Of a DNA stretch of 64,000 nt, positions 48,801 through 60,437 are shown one piece after another (the first letter of the stretch is position 1; each line of letters starts with the position of its first letter). Made by a program: the position numbers and the translations under genes. Source of the DNA: Camillea tinctor (Eukaryota; Ascomycota; Sordariomycetes; Xylariales; Xylariaceae); the NCBI GenBank assembly GCA_022578605.1, contig MU394062.1:620001-684000 (forward strand). The letters run 5' to 3'. Below the pieces are notes generated by a model that saw only the letters and a list, made by a program, of their open reading frames with translations, was not told where the DNA came from and did not search any database.

Positions 48801-50381
48801 GAGCACGGGCTCAACAGAGTAGAATGACGCAGAGCTTGTCTAATCGACCTATCACGCCGAGAGGGAATGCAACCCCTTGGATATCGGGATTGGCCTCTCG
48901 ATGTTACATCGACCCCAGATTCTTGCATATGCTACTAAATTTACCGCTTCTTCTACCAAGCCTCTACTCTCTAAATATCATTGAGTTGAAAGTCAGATGA
49001 GGACGATGGATACGAGTATTGACACTTTTCAGTCTATTTGGAATTTTATGATGTTAAGGGGTATGTGGTATCACACTTGACTGAGTACTGTTCGTCCCAC
49101 GCCTGGCGCAAGCATCATCAAGCAGCCGTATCATGATCTCTGGCACTTATACGTGATACGAAGTAGTGATTAAAGTTATTAGATGGGCCAGATTTAGAAT
49201 GGTATCTGGATGTACTAATATGAACCAAGACCCGCTTGGTGAATAAAAACGATATCTAGTCAAAATATAGTCAACATTTTTAATTTAGGGACCGCAGGTA
49301 GTTCTTCTCTACATAAAGTCCTAAACCAAGTTTTGGTCACCTAGTTAATCATAGCTATCAATAAGATTTATATATGTTGGAAACGCTGCGTAGGTGGTAT
49401 TTAGATAATGATAATGTAGGATATATTGAGTTCTAGCCTGTGGCCCCCACCCCTTTTCCTCTGCAGTTGACTTGCTTTTCTGATATCTGCCTATTGTTAA
49501 GGACTGGGAAGGGAAAACATCTTTACTGCGTGCACCTCGGTACCTAGGCATGCAAATTGAAATATAAGAGAAAGCCGGCAGGATTAAGAACCTAGTCGCG
49601 GACAGCCGTAGAAAGTGGAAGCTGTAGCGATCAACTGACAGACAACAACAATGCCTATAGCGCAGTAGAGGAAAACCTTGTTAGCTAGGAAAGGGAAAAC
49701 GAAAAGAAACGGGCAGGCCGAAAAATCACAAGCCGAACCTTCCCGTTCTACGAGGGCAGTCAGGTAGTTCGCGATACCGGATGAAGTATCTATTAACCGT
49801 GAGATCACCGCAGTGCCGGGGAGGTCCTATATCACCCTTGCTCTGAGGGGAACCCGGCACCTTGGCATCACCAACAGGCGACCCCTACAGTCGCTTGGAG
49901 GTGCAGAGCTTATGCAGTAGCATCTCTGCACAGGATTTCCCAAAATGGCTTCGAGCTATCAATTTTATGCTTCTAGTTATCGAGACTGGTTAGGTTTTCT
50001 GGGTGTGCTGTGCATTTCGCGACGTGACAAATGCTACCCTCAACTCTGTTCTCCATGATAAACCTAGCTGTTTCGTTGGACAATCGCTAAGTTGGGAAAT
50101 AGACATGACTGCAGGCTCTACTCGCCGGATTGTGGAGACTGGTGAGTTGTGATAGCCAGCGCCCAAGACTTTTGAACAAGAAAGCTCCTGCTGGCGTGCG
50201 AATAAGTTTGGGAGCGTGTAAGGTCCTGGGAGTAGGTATTATAAAGATGTTGAATTTTCCTCTCCTCAAGGTAGATGCTCATCAGTTCTTATATGCTCTT
50301 TCATTATATGTTTCCCCCTTCAAATCTGTAAGAGCTACTTCATAGTTGTTAGTTATCACAGTCAACATTCCTTAATCCAAT
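45802..50381. other. Gene-poor region
   Basis: 4.6 kb without a supportable gene. Open frames are all under about 115 codons. The best looking, 49584-49808 on the minus strand (74 codons, with hydrophobic FLYCAIGIVVVCQLIA), has no family match or splice partner. A TACCTAGGTA palindrome is at 46565-46574. A/T-rich DNA at about 46.86-46.95 kb and 49.2-49.4 kb. The last few hundred bases contain the subtilase promoter. Confidence 0.5.
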
Positions 50382-51680
50382 ATGAAGTTCATCAGTATTA
50401 TTCTTACGGCCAGCATAGCTGTCGCTGCTCCCGCCACGCCTCCTCTTCCAGACGCAGAGGTTATCCCAGGACAATGGATCGTCACACTGAAGGAAGATGC
50501 TTCGCATGAATCGATGCTTAGCAGTATAAACAATCTAGCTGTCGACATAGTCCCTAAACATACATACAAAATAGGCAATTTTAATGGCTATGCTATGAGC
50601 GCTACAGATAGCCTAGTCGAGTCTATCAAAAACCTTCCGGGGGTAAGTGATTTTACAGGCCAGCTACTTTCAAGTCCTTATGGCTGTTGCTAACACACGT
50701 TATCGGACTAGATTGCTAGTGTAGACCCCGACTATAAAGTATCTATCAATGCTGTACAGACACAAGAAAACGCCCCATGGGGACTTGCCCGCATCTCTAG
50801 CCTCTGGCCAAACACCACCGCATACTCATACGATGAGAGCGCTGGCAACGGTACATACGCCTACATCCTTGATACGGGTATCTTCGTCGACCACCCAGAT
50901 TTCGAGGGCCGGGCTGTTCCCGGGGCTAGCTTTGTACCAGGTGAAAATAATACGGTCGACAATAACGGTCACGGTACACACGTAGCAGGTATTACTGCGT
51001 CAAAGACCTATGGAGTGGCGAAGAAGGCGAACCTCATCGCCGTGAAGGTACTCGGCGAAGACGGAACCGGCCCTCTAAGCCAGGTCATTGCCGGAATCCA
51101 ATGGGCTGTAAATGATGCTACTTCCAAAGGACGTAAGTGAATGGACACACACCCCTAGTAGAGCCCAAAAACAACATTGGCTAACTAGCTTTTAGGAATC
51201 GACAAGTCGGTAGCAAATCTGTCCCTCGGTGCCCTATCTATCGTTGCCGGTCCTACCAACACCGCGGCCGCAGCAGCAGTTCAAGCCGGTCTATTCTTGG
51301 CTGTGGCCGCTGGCAACAACGGTCTGCCTGCCTCGCTGTACACGCCCGCCTCGGTGCCGTCCGTCTGCACGGTCGGCTCGCTAGACGCGGACGATAAGCG
51401 ATCCGACTTCTCCAACTACGGCGACGTGGTCGATGTGTTCGCTCCCGGCCGGGACATCGCCTCGACGTGGTTCAACGGCTCGACCGAGATCCTCTCCGGG
51501 ACCTCGATGGCCACGCCGCACATCACCGGCCTAGGCGCTTATCTCCTGGCTCTTGAGGGCAAGCGTGACCCCGTCGCGCTCTGCGATCGCATCCGCGAGC
51601 TCGGCACCCCGAACGAGATCCCTAACGCCATTTCGTCTAAGAGTAATATCATTGCTTACAACGGCATTAACGCATCATAA
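50382..51680 (+). CDS. Secreted subtilisin-like serine protease (S8A, proteinase K-type), 388 aa
   Basis: Extracellular endopeptidase. Exons: 50382-50642, 50712-51132, 51196-51680 (introns of 69 and 63 nt, GTAAGT donors, acceptors ACTAG and TTTAG); 1167 nt in frame. Residues 1 to about 16 are a signal peptide (FISIILTASIAVAAP). An I9 inhibitor propeptide follows (GQWIVTLKEDASHESML, to about residue 100). The mature enzyme probably begins near NAPWGLARIS. The catalytic triad is D141 in YILDTGI, H174 in NNGHGTHVAG and S331 in SGTSMATPH. The oxyanion Asn lies in VAAGNNG. The length matches proteinase K/oryzin-type enzymes, with no C-terminal extension. Enzymes of this type serve nutrient scavenging, and sometimes host or insect cuticle attack, which cannot be decided here. 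It is tail to tail with the DUF1989 gene. No defect seen. Confidence 0.95.
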
Positions 51681-51992
51681 GTTCATACTGCGGAATGTGG
51701 GTGTTATGCAAGGCTAAGGCAGGGAACGGCCTGTGATGATGGCCATGACGGTAATACCATTGATGATTCTGTAGCTTCTGTACAGCAGAGGCGCGAACGA
51801 ATTCTTATACATGTATACTTATAGAGTATTTATTGTGGTTTGATGGAAAGCCTAATGCCAAACAAAAAAAAGCAAGCCCTCATGAAACCCTCCTGCCAAG
51901 ACAATTTTCCTGAATCTCGTGCGTAGATGGTGACTAGCATATACCGGCGCCGCCGACTTCTTAGGTTTCGGAAAGTTATATATGAGTTTCAC
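51681..51992. other. Convergent 3' spacer
   Basis: 312 bp between two convergent stop codons, containing the 3' ends of the subtilase and DUF1989 transcripts, which may overlap. No other feature seen. Confidence 0.6.
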
Positions 51993-53119
51993 CTACGAGC
52001 TGCTGCTCTTGGCTTCGTGCTCTCCTCGAGGAACGCTCATCCCGTGTAAGCCCTGATACGGCGAGGGTTCAGCGGGCTTCCACCCGCTTCTCCGGAGGAA
52101 ATCCTCATCCTCGAGTCGGAATACTTCGATCTTGAGCGGGCGGCAGCACTTGATCATCTCCTTCTCGCTATCTGCGCCGAAGCCCCATAGCGACAAATCA
52201 CCGCCGGGACAGGTACCTGTAAAAGGATATGCGTCAGCTACATCGGTGTGCTACCCAGAAGAAAGGGTAGACCAGCGCGGCATCGAGCAGAAAGAGATAA
52301 ATGATAAAGGAAAAAAAGTCACGCACTCAACGCCATCATGATATCCTGCTCAGCAAGGAACTCGATATAATCGCCGGCGCGCGCCGGACACGGGCTCATG
52401 AAGTAGCGGCCCTGGTCGTCGAGGCCGGTGACCTGGAAGATATTGATCACATCGTGGACGTCGGCCTCGGTCATGCCGAAGGGCAAGACGGCGCGGGCCA
52501 GGTTGGAGCGGCAGTGGAAGTCGTACGCGCCGCCGGACAGGACGGCGTTGACGTAGGGGTCGCAGCCGGTGCCGAGCAGGTCGTGCACGCGGCCGCCGTT
52601 CTCGTCGACGCCGTACCACGCCAGCGTGTCGCCGACGATGGTGACGAGCGGCCGCATGTACGGCAGGCACGACCACAGGCGATCGTACGTCGACACGTGC
52701 GACGCGTGCAGCTGCTTCGTGCGCGCGGCCCAGAAGCGCTCCCGCGGGTTGTGCGCGTTCCAGATGTTGAGGTCGCCTTGAAGGGGAAGGGGGGAGGGTC
52801 CTGTCAGCGAACTTGTCTGAAAAGGGGGAGGAGGGCATAGATATGGCGATCGTGTAAGCCTTGGATACTTACCGACTTGGGCCCCCTCGGGGGTGCTAAT
52901 CCTCACGATGGACCCGGCTGGTGCTTTCCATGCTCGTCCGGATCTGATCGGGAGCACGAACTCGCCGATCTTCACTCTGGGGCTGTCCCTGATGCTCGCG
53001 TACAGGTTCTCATCGACTTTAAGGGGCGAGCCGGCTGTGGGGAGGTAAGCAGGGACGGGCTTTGGGACGGGCCCGCGGGCCTTGAGACGGGCTTCTGCTT
53101 CTTCCTTGCTTAAGGACAT
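51993..53119 (-). CDS. DUF1989 (urea carboxylase-associated family) protein, 306 aa
   Basis: Exons on the minus strand: 53119-52873, 52776-52327, 52216-51993; 921 nt in frame. Intron 1 is 96 nt (GTAAGT...TTCAAG), intron 2 is 110 nt (GTGCGT...TTACAG). The junctions yield EGAQVGDLNIWNAHNP and MMALSTCPGGDLSLWG, which are continuous conserved blocks of the family. Other typical segments are HDLLGTGCDPYVNAVLSGG, FHCRSNLARAVLPFG and DDQGRYFMSPCPARAGDYIE, including conserved His/Cys/Asp residues that may bind a metal or cofactor. In bacteria this family sits with urea carboxylase genes and is linked to guanidine/urea-derivative use; the fungal role is unproven. No signal peptide, so probably cytosolic. 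The neighbours give no urea-pathway context. Confidence 0.92.
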
Positions 53120-53419
53120 TTTTTAATATAATTTTTCTTCTTCTTCTCAGGAGGTATTAGTTGGTTATTATCCCACCCTCAAACCTATAAATATTCTCTA
53201 AAACAACAAGAAAGTTGAGGTTGGATATAATGTAGGTTACGTGATAATGCAGATAATGTATACTATTTATAAAAAGGAGCATGTAGATCGGTAAGGGTCA
53301 AAATTTCTTTCTTTCTCCATGTATCTCCGCCCTAGTCCCTACCGAAGCAAGTCTATCCGACAAGTTGCATCATTCTAAAGTCGGCTTTCGGCAAGAGGTC
53401 ACATTTAGCATCACATTTC

Positions 53420-53441
53420 ATAACCTATAACCTATAACCTA
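53420..53441. repeat. CCTATAA heptamer tandem
   Basis: Three copies of ATAACCT in direct tandem. It is not a fungal telomere repeat (TTAGGG). Confidence 0.85.
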
Positions 53442-55123
53442 AGGATGGGGAAGGCTCCCGGGTTTCTGCATATACTAGGTCATTTATGTTGATGCACTAG
53501 TCGTTAAACATGTATGGGCAGTCCAGTATAACTCCTGTCAACACTTACATAGCTCTCTACTTATTATATACCTTACATGTCAATCATAAGTAGATCGATC
53601 TCACTACATATCTAGATCAATATTCAAGTATGTCTCATCCCACTTTTCCCCGCCCCCGCTCCAGGTCTTACCTCATCCTATAGCGGTTCCTCAACTCGGC
53701 AACTCAATAGGGATCCGATCACGGTTCTGTCGCCATCCCGATCGTATAATAGGTTGGGTTAGGTATATCTTAGCAAAGATCCCCACCGGTTCTGTACCCT
53801 ATATCCAATCTATTAAATATTTCATTTAGGTACCTCTAGAGATAAAAAAGAAATCTTTATAATAGGTCATCATAGTTATGTAGGTTTGAGAATGGATTAC
53901 TTATAAGTGCAAGATGAAAATTGTATCTCTCTTATCACTCTAAGTGGCTCAAAAAGTTTCTTAACACTAGTATCCGAAGAAATGTTTCGGGTATTCAGCC
54001 CGATCTCGGCGGAGATGGGTCTTGCTGAGCTCAGAATTATAGCACGGGCCAAAAGCCGCCGGGATCGTCCTCCGTGTCTCAGGCATTGACCATCGGAGCA
54101 TTTTGCCGGGTAGCGATGATCACGGCGTTGGTCGTCTTGATCATAGGTTATATGTACATACATATATCCAACTTCTATACAAATCACCCCCGAGTTTCTC
54201 GGGCTCAACGCATGTCAATGTTTAGTGTGATATCGGTCTCCATTGTCGAGGGTGAGAGAGAATGAACTTATACAACAAAGTTGTGCAAAACGATGTTGAC
54301 ATGAGAGTATATGTACTTATGACATGATCTGGTGACATACCAACCTACCTTTCTGAGATTCAGGTGATGAGTAGGTTATATACACCCACACATGTACACA
54401 CCACAAGGTTATGTCTGGTGCTAGTACTTTCTATACTTTCTACAGTAAATGTACAGTGCATGAAAATTGGCAGGGTCCCAATCAACTTTGCCTATGTTTT
54501 GTCTTTCCATACGTACCTGCGCAACCCTTCAACTTTGCCAAAGTACGAGAATGTTGGAACCACATGTGATTGACAGTTTTATAAGTACCTAAACTACCTA
54601 AAGATGGTAACCTAGAGAAGTTGAAACGGAACATGATGTCGTTTGCAAGGTGATAGGTGACACAGACTGAGCGAAGAGATATGATAGGCCAGTTGGGTCT
54701 GCATCGGCCGCATGGAGTAATATCTTTAGGTACCCCAAGACCGGGGGGATGCAAGTAAACAAGTACCTGACGCACAGTGCATGTACGTGTAATTACTAGT
54801 TTAAAAAGAAAAGAGTTTACGGAATTAGAACCATTTGACTTACCTAACCAGCCGAGCTAGGTATATGCAGGTGGTGTAATGTACGGGAATACTTTTGACT
54901 TTCATATCTGATACAAATACAACACGCCGATGAAAACCGCTACTCTTCTTCTTCTTCTCTTTCTTCCTCTTCTTTGCGCAACTACACCAAACGGAACCAG
55001 ATCAACCTCAACCTTATCAATCCCTCTCAAGTAATCTCAAACTTGCGAAAACGCCTCGTTGATTTCTTTGCTCAATACACCGCCGACCGTGTTTTGTAAA
55101 TAGAGGAATTGGCTAAGCCACAT

Positions 55124-55144
55124 ATGCGACGGAGGAGGTGGTGA
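55124..55144 (+). promoter_or_regulatory. Short upstream open reading frame encoding MRRRRW
   Basis: ATG at 55124 followed by CGA CGG AGG AGG TGG and stop TGA at 55142-55144. It ends 8 nt before the main ATG at 55153, so if the transcript starts upstream, scanning ribosomes would meet it first. Its effect on translation is inferred, not shown. Confidence 0.5.
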
Positions 55145-55152
55145 ATCTGGCA

Positions 55153-56871
55153 ATGGATGCCCCCAAGGTCACCTTGCCAAACGAGCTGCTGCTCGCTATT
55201 CTCGAGCAGCTGGTAGCCGACCCCTACGCCGACAAGAACCATGCCCTGTCCCTACGCACCACCTGCCGGCTATTCGATAAGGCCCTCAAGCCCGTCACTC
55301 TACGAACACTCCAGCTCGAATACACTCGTCTCGACAGGACCGAACGGAGCGCGCGACCCCCCGACGAGAATGCATTGCGCAGAGTCGGCCATTTGTGTCG
55401 GGCTCTGTACCTCGACATGATGGTTATGAGAGACATAGGCGAGGTCAACTACCTCAAACAAGCCTTCGCCCGCGTCCCCCAGATGCACCCTTTCGTATAC
55501 ATGCTTTCCGAACGCTACTGTCTCAACGAACTATCCTTTACCGAGATCGAATACTACAATCGTCTAGCCGGCATGCTGGAACATTGCCCCAATGTCACAG
55601 CCGTGCGCTTGAACCTGCCCTTCCAGCTGCTGTCCCAGCATTGTCGCGCCGCCACCATGATCCTGGGCAACACCTTGAAAGCTCTTCTGAAGCGGCCAGA
55701 AGAGTCCGCGATAGTCGACACCCTAGTGATCGAGAACCTCACCGACCTCACCCTCTACAAGCTGGGGCGCAACCCCGTCGACGTAGCCAATCTCAGTAAT
55801 ATTCTTGGCCACCTGAAGCACTTGTTGGTATCGGTGCGCCGCCATGACGATTGCCCGTATAGCCGGTTCGAGGTTGCCTTTTACCTCTGGGAGATGCTGT
55901 TGAAGGCTAAACAGCTCGAGAGTCTCTGCTTGGTTGGCCTGGATGTCAATGATAAGTCGGAACTCAAGACTACCACCGAAGGGCAGACCAAGTTCTCTGG
56001 TTGGCAAAACCGCGCCATGCCCCTCAGTAGCCATCGCGTCTCGTCTCTTGCCATGTTAAACATTACCTTCCTCGAGCTCCGCTCCCTCGAAATCCACCCG
56101 GCAGACCTAATGGACTTGTTTAAGATAGTAAGTGGCTCCCTAAGGGAGCTTTACCTCGACTATGTCTATCTGAAGTCTGTCATAAGGGGGAATCAATCCG
56201 CCGCGGAACGTGAAATTTCTTACTGGGTCGGCCCCCCAAATATACCGGCTCCAACAGCCGGCGCTGTGTGGATAGCGCCAAGGCTGCGAGAAATATTAGA
56301 CCTGCGCGTGTGTCGCGCTTCGAATTTGGGCTATGACCGGTACCTCGACAGCTCCTGGGCCAAACCCCTGAGCGAAGTGCCCAAGTACGATGTCGTAGAC
56401 CCATGCGGTCTCTCGCGCAGCCTCTCCCAGCGATTCGTCGAGGTCGTCCTCGGCATGAAGCAGCCGGACGCCCCCGACGGCTCTCCCATAGTGCATCTCC
56501 CGCCGGAGGATACCCACCATCAGGATTTCGGATTCGGAGTCGGGCAGCAGCTGACACTTCTGCATGCTCCTTATCCTCCCTCCTACCTACCTACCAACCC
56601 GCCGTCCCGGCCCCTTGAGAGCAAGTGGTGGGACGCGGCGAGCTATCTAGCAACGCCGCGGAATCCGACCTCATCCTGGCAGAGATCGATCGACGGTTTC
56701 TTCCCCAACTGCAACGAGACCACACTTGAGCGCCTACAGGCCTTCGCTGACGAGGCCTACGACGGCATGCAGCTCGTCAGCGAATTGCACCGACAGGACG
56801 AGGAGATCGAGGGTCGCGGCGCTGCCATGCCGACCGCTGCACCTCCAAACTCGCCCATGATCCACGAATAA
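55153..56871 (+). CDS. F-box-like protein with leucine-rich C-terminal region, 572 aa
   Basis: Probable substrate adaptor of an SCF ubiquitin ligase, binding Skp1 through its N-terminus. Single exon. Residues about 6-50 (VTLPNELLLAILEQLVADP...SLRTTCRLFDKAL) have the LPxELLxxIL...TCRxF pattern of a fungal F-box. The following 350 residues show irregular leucine-spaced helices and strands (LESLCLVGLDVNDKS, LRSLEIHPADLMDLF, LRELYLDYVYLKSV), like diverged leucine-rich repeats. The C-terminal 100 residues are Pro-rich and poorly structured and include GFFPNCNETTLERLQAFADEAYDGM. The ATG at 55153 is used because upstream in-frame codons are GTG only. F-box/LRR proteins of this kind are numerous and mostly uncharacterised in Pezizomycotina; the target is unknown. 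Confidence 0.88.
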   Translation: MDAPKVTLPNELLLAILEQLVADPYADKNHALSLRTTCRLFDKALKPVTLRTLQLEYTRLDRTERSARPPDENALRRVGHLCRALYLDMMVMRDIGEVNYLKQAFARVPQMHPFVYMLSERYCLNELSFTEIEYYNRLAGMLEHCPNVTAVRLNLPFQLLSQHCRAATMILGNTLKALLKRPEESAIVDTLVIENLTDLTLYKLGRNPVDVANLSNILGHLKHLLVSVRRHDDCPYSRFEVAFYLWEMLLKAKQLESLCLVGLDVNDKSELKTTTEGQTKFSGWQNRAMPLSSHRVSSLAMLNITFLELRSLEIHPADLMDLFKIVSGSLRELYLDYVYLKSVIRGNQSAAEREISYWVGPPNIPAPTAGAVWIAPRLREILDLRVCRASNLGYDRYLDSSWAKPLSEVPKYDVVDPCGLSRSLSQRFVEVVLGMKQPDAPDGSPIVHLPPEDTHHQDFGFGVGQQLTLLHAPYPPSYLPTNPPSRPLESKWWDAASYLATPRNPTSSWQRSIDGFFPNCNETTLERLQAFADEAYDGMQLVSELHRQDEEIEGRGAAMPTAAPPNSPMIHE

Positions 56872-57492
56872 GCCCTCCTTTATTACCCTTTCCCCATCTC
56901 CCTCTCCCCAAGGGAGGAGGATAGTGTTTGGATGAATTAATGATGCTTATGATATTTTCCCTTTTTTGTCTGTTTGTCCTTTTTTTTCTTCTCTTCTTCC
57001 ACAATGAAGAAGCCAAACCAACTTAATACCGTTTTGTGTGTCTCTATTCTTTTCTTGCCAGCATATATGTTAAGGGTTTACATAATACGATATGTGGATG
57101 ATTGGGGACGAAGACGGAAGAGAACGAGGAATATCGACGGGTTTGGCATAGCATGTACCATCAATGCATACCTCGCACATTACTACTATAGCTTACATAC
57201 CTACATACCCTACCATACCGTATGTATGAGGTACATACGTGATAGACTACCTACCTAGGTTCTACACATACATACACCTCAAATTAATCAACTAATTAAT
57301 GATGATACTCGAACTTGATATATTATACACGCATACATAGATCGCCAAGCTTGTTGATAACTACGAAATCGATATTATTCGTAAATACACATTTAGCGTA
57401 GACAAGTTCCATGAACGATCAATATCAAAAAGAAATCCTTCCTAGGTCACAGAAAAAAAAAAAGGGAGGGAGACGAGTACAAATTACCTAAA

Positions 57493-57506
57493 CCCCCCCC
57501 CCCCCC
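57493..57506. repeat. C14 homopolymer
   Basis: Fourteen consecutive C on the plus strand, 40 bp after an A12 run. A site of likely length error in sequencing or replication. Confidence 0.85.
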
Positions 57507-58203
57507 TTCTCATCCCCTTAATACCATAAAAACACTAAAATGGAGCCAAGCCGTTGTATGCATGATCTACAACATCATCTTACATGCTACCATATAGAAA
57601 GAAGACAAAAAAAAAGCATTCTGATTTATTGTCTCTTCCCTTCTTCCGACCACCCTACTCATTAGGAACCGCTTGTCTTACGTTCTCAGACTTTCTTCTT
57701 CTCCTTTTCTACATTTCCGTCCGTCCGTCCTCCTTTTGGTAAGGGGGAGGGAGGATGTGGGTTCTACTACATATCTTCTTCACCCCCCCTCCTACAAGTC
57801 CAAACCATATATCCCTTACCCAACACGTTCATACCACCACTCTCCAACCCCAAACCCAAATCACACACGCAATCACAACAATTTCTCACTATCAGAATAC
57901 CTCACTATCGCGCAAGCACTCTGTGGGCATCAAATAAAAACGCAATATAAAAAAAACGCAGATTCTTGTCTCATAAAAGAAGCAGAGCTGTAAAAAAAAA
58001 AAGAAAAAGGATGTGGAATCATAAAAAAAATGGTAGTAAGTAGTAGGTAATAGGGAGAAGCATTAAGTTATTTGCAAAGCAAAAAGGGCGTAAAGATCCG
58101 AAGTTTAAAAAAAAAAGAAAAAAAGAGAGAGAGAACTCCTTATATCCACAATCTCTCTTCTTTTTTTTTCTTCTTTTTTTCGTCCCCAAGTTCCCCCTAG
58201 TTT

Positions 58204-58219
58204 CTCTCTCTCTCTCTCT
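58204..58219. repeat. (TC)n microsatellite
   Basis: Eight TC dinucleotides in the 3' flank of the alpha-tubulin gene. Confidence 0.9.
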
Positions 58220-58475
58220 ATTCACGACTACAGACACAAAAATAGCGGTATTATTGCCTTTCTGTTTTTCCTCGCCAACCCACGAATTCCCTCCCTTCCA
58301 AGAACCTGCTACCAACATATTTTTTTGGCGGCACCTTCTCTGTACAAATCGTTTTGGGGAGGGGAGGAGAAAAAAATAAGGTGGGGACGAAAAAAAAAAA
58401 GCTTTAGTCGATAGCAGGAGAACGTAGAAAACCTAAGGGGGGGTATTATACCACACACGATCACAGCCCACCAAC

Positions 58476-60437
58476 TTAGTACTCCGCCTCGGGCTCATCT
58501 CCCTCGAAGCTGTCAGCCGCAACCTCCTCGTAATCCTTCTCCAGCGCCGCCAGATCCTCGCGAGCCTCCGAGAACTCGCCTTCCTCCATACCCTCGCCGA
58601 CGTACCAGTGTACAAAGGCGCGCTTGCTGTACATGAGATCGAACTTGTAGTCCAGACGAGACCAGGCCTCGGCGATGGCGGTGGTGTTGGACAACATAGA
58701 AACGGACCGGTCGACGGAAGCCAGGCCGCCGTCAGATGGAGACGTAGTGGGGACAGCCATGGGCTTCTGGTAGTTGATACCCAGCTTGAAACCAGTGGGG
58801 CACCACTCAACAAGGTTGAACGAGGCCTTGGCCTTGAGCGCGGCAATGGCGGAATTGCAGTCGCGAGGGACGACATCGCCACGGTAGAGGAGAGCGACGG
58901 CCATGTACTTTCCGTTTCGGGGATCGCAAACCACCATCTGGTTGTTGGGCTCGAAGCCTAGTAAAGGGGAAAAAAAAGGAAGGGTTAGTTTACTAGACCT
59001 AGGCAATAACTAGAGGTAAAACTTAGAACTTACACTGGAAGGTAAGGTCGTGGACCTTGAAGCTCTCGTGAGCACTCTTGGAGGCTGAGACGACAGGAGC
59101 GTAGCTGATCAGAGGGTAGTGGATACGAGGGTAGGGAACCAAGTTGGTCTGGAATTCGTTCAAATCCACGTTCAAGGCACCGTCGAACCGCAGAGACGAG
59201 GTGATAGAGCTGACAACCTGGGCAATCAGACGGTTGAGGTGGGCGTAGTCAGGACGGGGGATGTCCAGGTTCCGCTTGCAGATATCGTAGACGGCCTCAT
59301 TGTCGACCAGGAAGGTACAGTCAGAGTTCTCGATAGTGCTGTGGGTAGATAGAACGGCGTTGTAGGGCTCAACAACGGCAGTAGACACACGAGGAGCCGG
59401 GTAGACAGCAAACTCGAGCTTGCACTTCTTGCCATATTCGGTGGAGAGACGCTCAAGGAGGAGAGCACCGAAACCAGAACCCGTACCACCACCGAACGAG
59501 TGGAAGATCAGGAAACCCTGGAGACAGTTGCAGTTGTCTAGCGCAGACGCGTTAGCTGGCTACGAATCCGTGACCAGAGCTCAATTCTACTTACCAACAA
59601 CACGACGAATGCGGTCGAGGCAGTTGTCAACCATCTCCTTGCCGATGGTGTAGTGACCACGGGCATAGTTGTTGGCAGCATCCTCCTTTCCGCTAACCAA
59701 GAGTTCGGGGTGGAACAGCTGGCGGTAGCCACCAGTACGGATCTCGTCTACGGGTGAAGGGTCCAAGTCCATGAAGATGGCACGGGGGACATATTTGCCA
59801 TTGTTGGTCTCAGTGAAGAAGGTCTCGTAGGAACCGCCATCGAGGACGTCCTTTGCATTAGGGTCCGGGCGACCATCGACTCCGAGACCGTGCTCGAGGA
59901 GGTACCTGGGGGGGGAAAGATAAGGTGAGTTACTGATCTAGATTGGGTACACGGGGTGGAGGATATATCGAGATATCGAGGGCAAAGGCGGTGTAGAGAC
60001 TTACAGCTCCCAGGCGCTGTTACCAAGCTGGATACCGGCCTGGCCCAGGTGAAGGTGGAGGATCTGGAGAAGACGAAAAAGGTCAATTGAAGCTCAAAAG
60101 ATAGATTAAGGATCCTCTCTGTGGGTGTATGTGCAGATATGTAGTAAAGAGAAAAATTGAAGTAAAGCTATTCGTAGATAGGTGCATGGTGTGATAGGGA
60201 CGCGTATATCCAACAAGTCTCGATACGCAAGGGTGAAAGAATAGAGCAAAATAGAACATGGAAAAAATAAAAAATAAAAAAAGTTCATATTTTGGGGGGT
60301 GCAAAAATAAACTTGAAGTTCTCGGACAGCAGCAAAAGCGGTATCACGACTTCGATATTGGAGGAGAGCTGGGCAGAAGGAGGGGTTCAGGGAAACCAAT
60401 GGGAATTGGAATAATATAAACTTACCTCGCCCTTCAT
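58476..60437 (-). CDS. Alpha-tubulin, MKGE class, 455 aa
   Basis: Subunit of microtubules; forms the GTP-binding heterodimer with beta-tubulin. Exons on the minus strand: 60437-60426, 60063-60005, 59905-59595, 59537-59034, 58957-58476; 1368 nt in frame. The first exon encodes only MKGE; intron 1 is long (362 nt) and the others are 57-99 nt, with GTAAGT-like donors. Hallmarks: [19 protein letters not shown], the tubulin signature GGGTGSG at 143-149, the conserved GTP-binding NDEAVYDIC-like segment ([16 protein letters not shown]), the W/F-rich [14 protein letters not shown] helix, and an acidic tail ending in EY (terminal Tyr). The MKGE/HLHLGQ start marks the second fungal alpha-tubulin class, distinct from the MREV/ISINVGQ class; fungi of this group usually carry both. 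The regulatory role of the long first intron is possible but unproven. Confidence 0.97.

Larger units (their letters stand above)
53120..55152. other. Intergenic region between divergent DUF1989 and F-box genes
   Basis: 2 kb with no supported gene. A CCTATAA heptamer tandem lies at 53420-53441. A/T-rich DNA at about 53.8-53.9 kb and frequent GTAC/TACC motifs around 54.1-54.8 kb. A TTCTTC-rich leader (about 54945-54975) precedes the F-box gene, and a seven-codon upstream open frame is at 55124-55144. Confidence 0.55.
56872..58475. other. Convergent 3' region with low-complexity tracts
   Basis: 1.6 kb between the F-box gene and the alpha-tubulin stop codon. Contains T/C-rich and A/T-rich DNA, a C14 run at 57493-57506, poly-A runs near 57450 and 58100, and a (TC)n tract at 58204-58219. 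No coding region supported; open frames here come from simple sequence. Confidence 0.6.

Noticed and set aside
40972..53119. Secondary-metabolite or secreted-enzyme cluster
   Set aside because: Hydrolase, ankyrin, MYND, subtilase and DUF1989 genes lack any backbone synthase, pathway regulator or transporter, and are spaced and oriented without order.
53420..53441. Telomere-like repeat
   Set aside because: Units are ATAACCT/CCTATAA, not the fungal TTAGGG, and only three copies in the middle of genic DNA.
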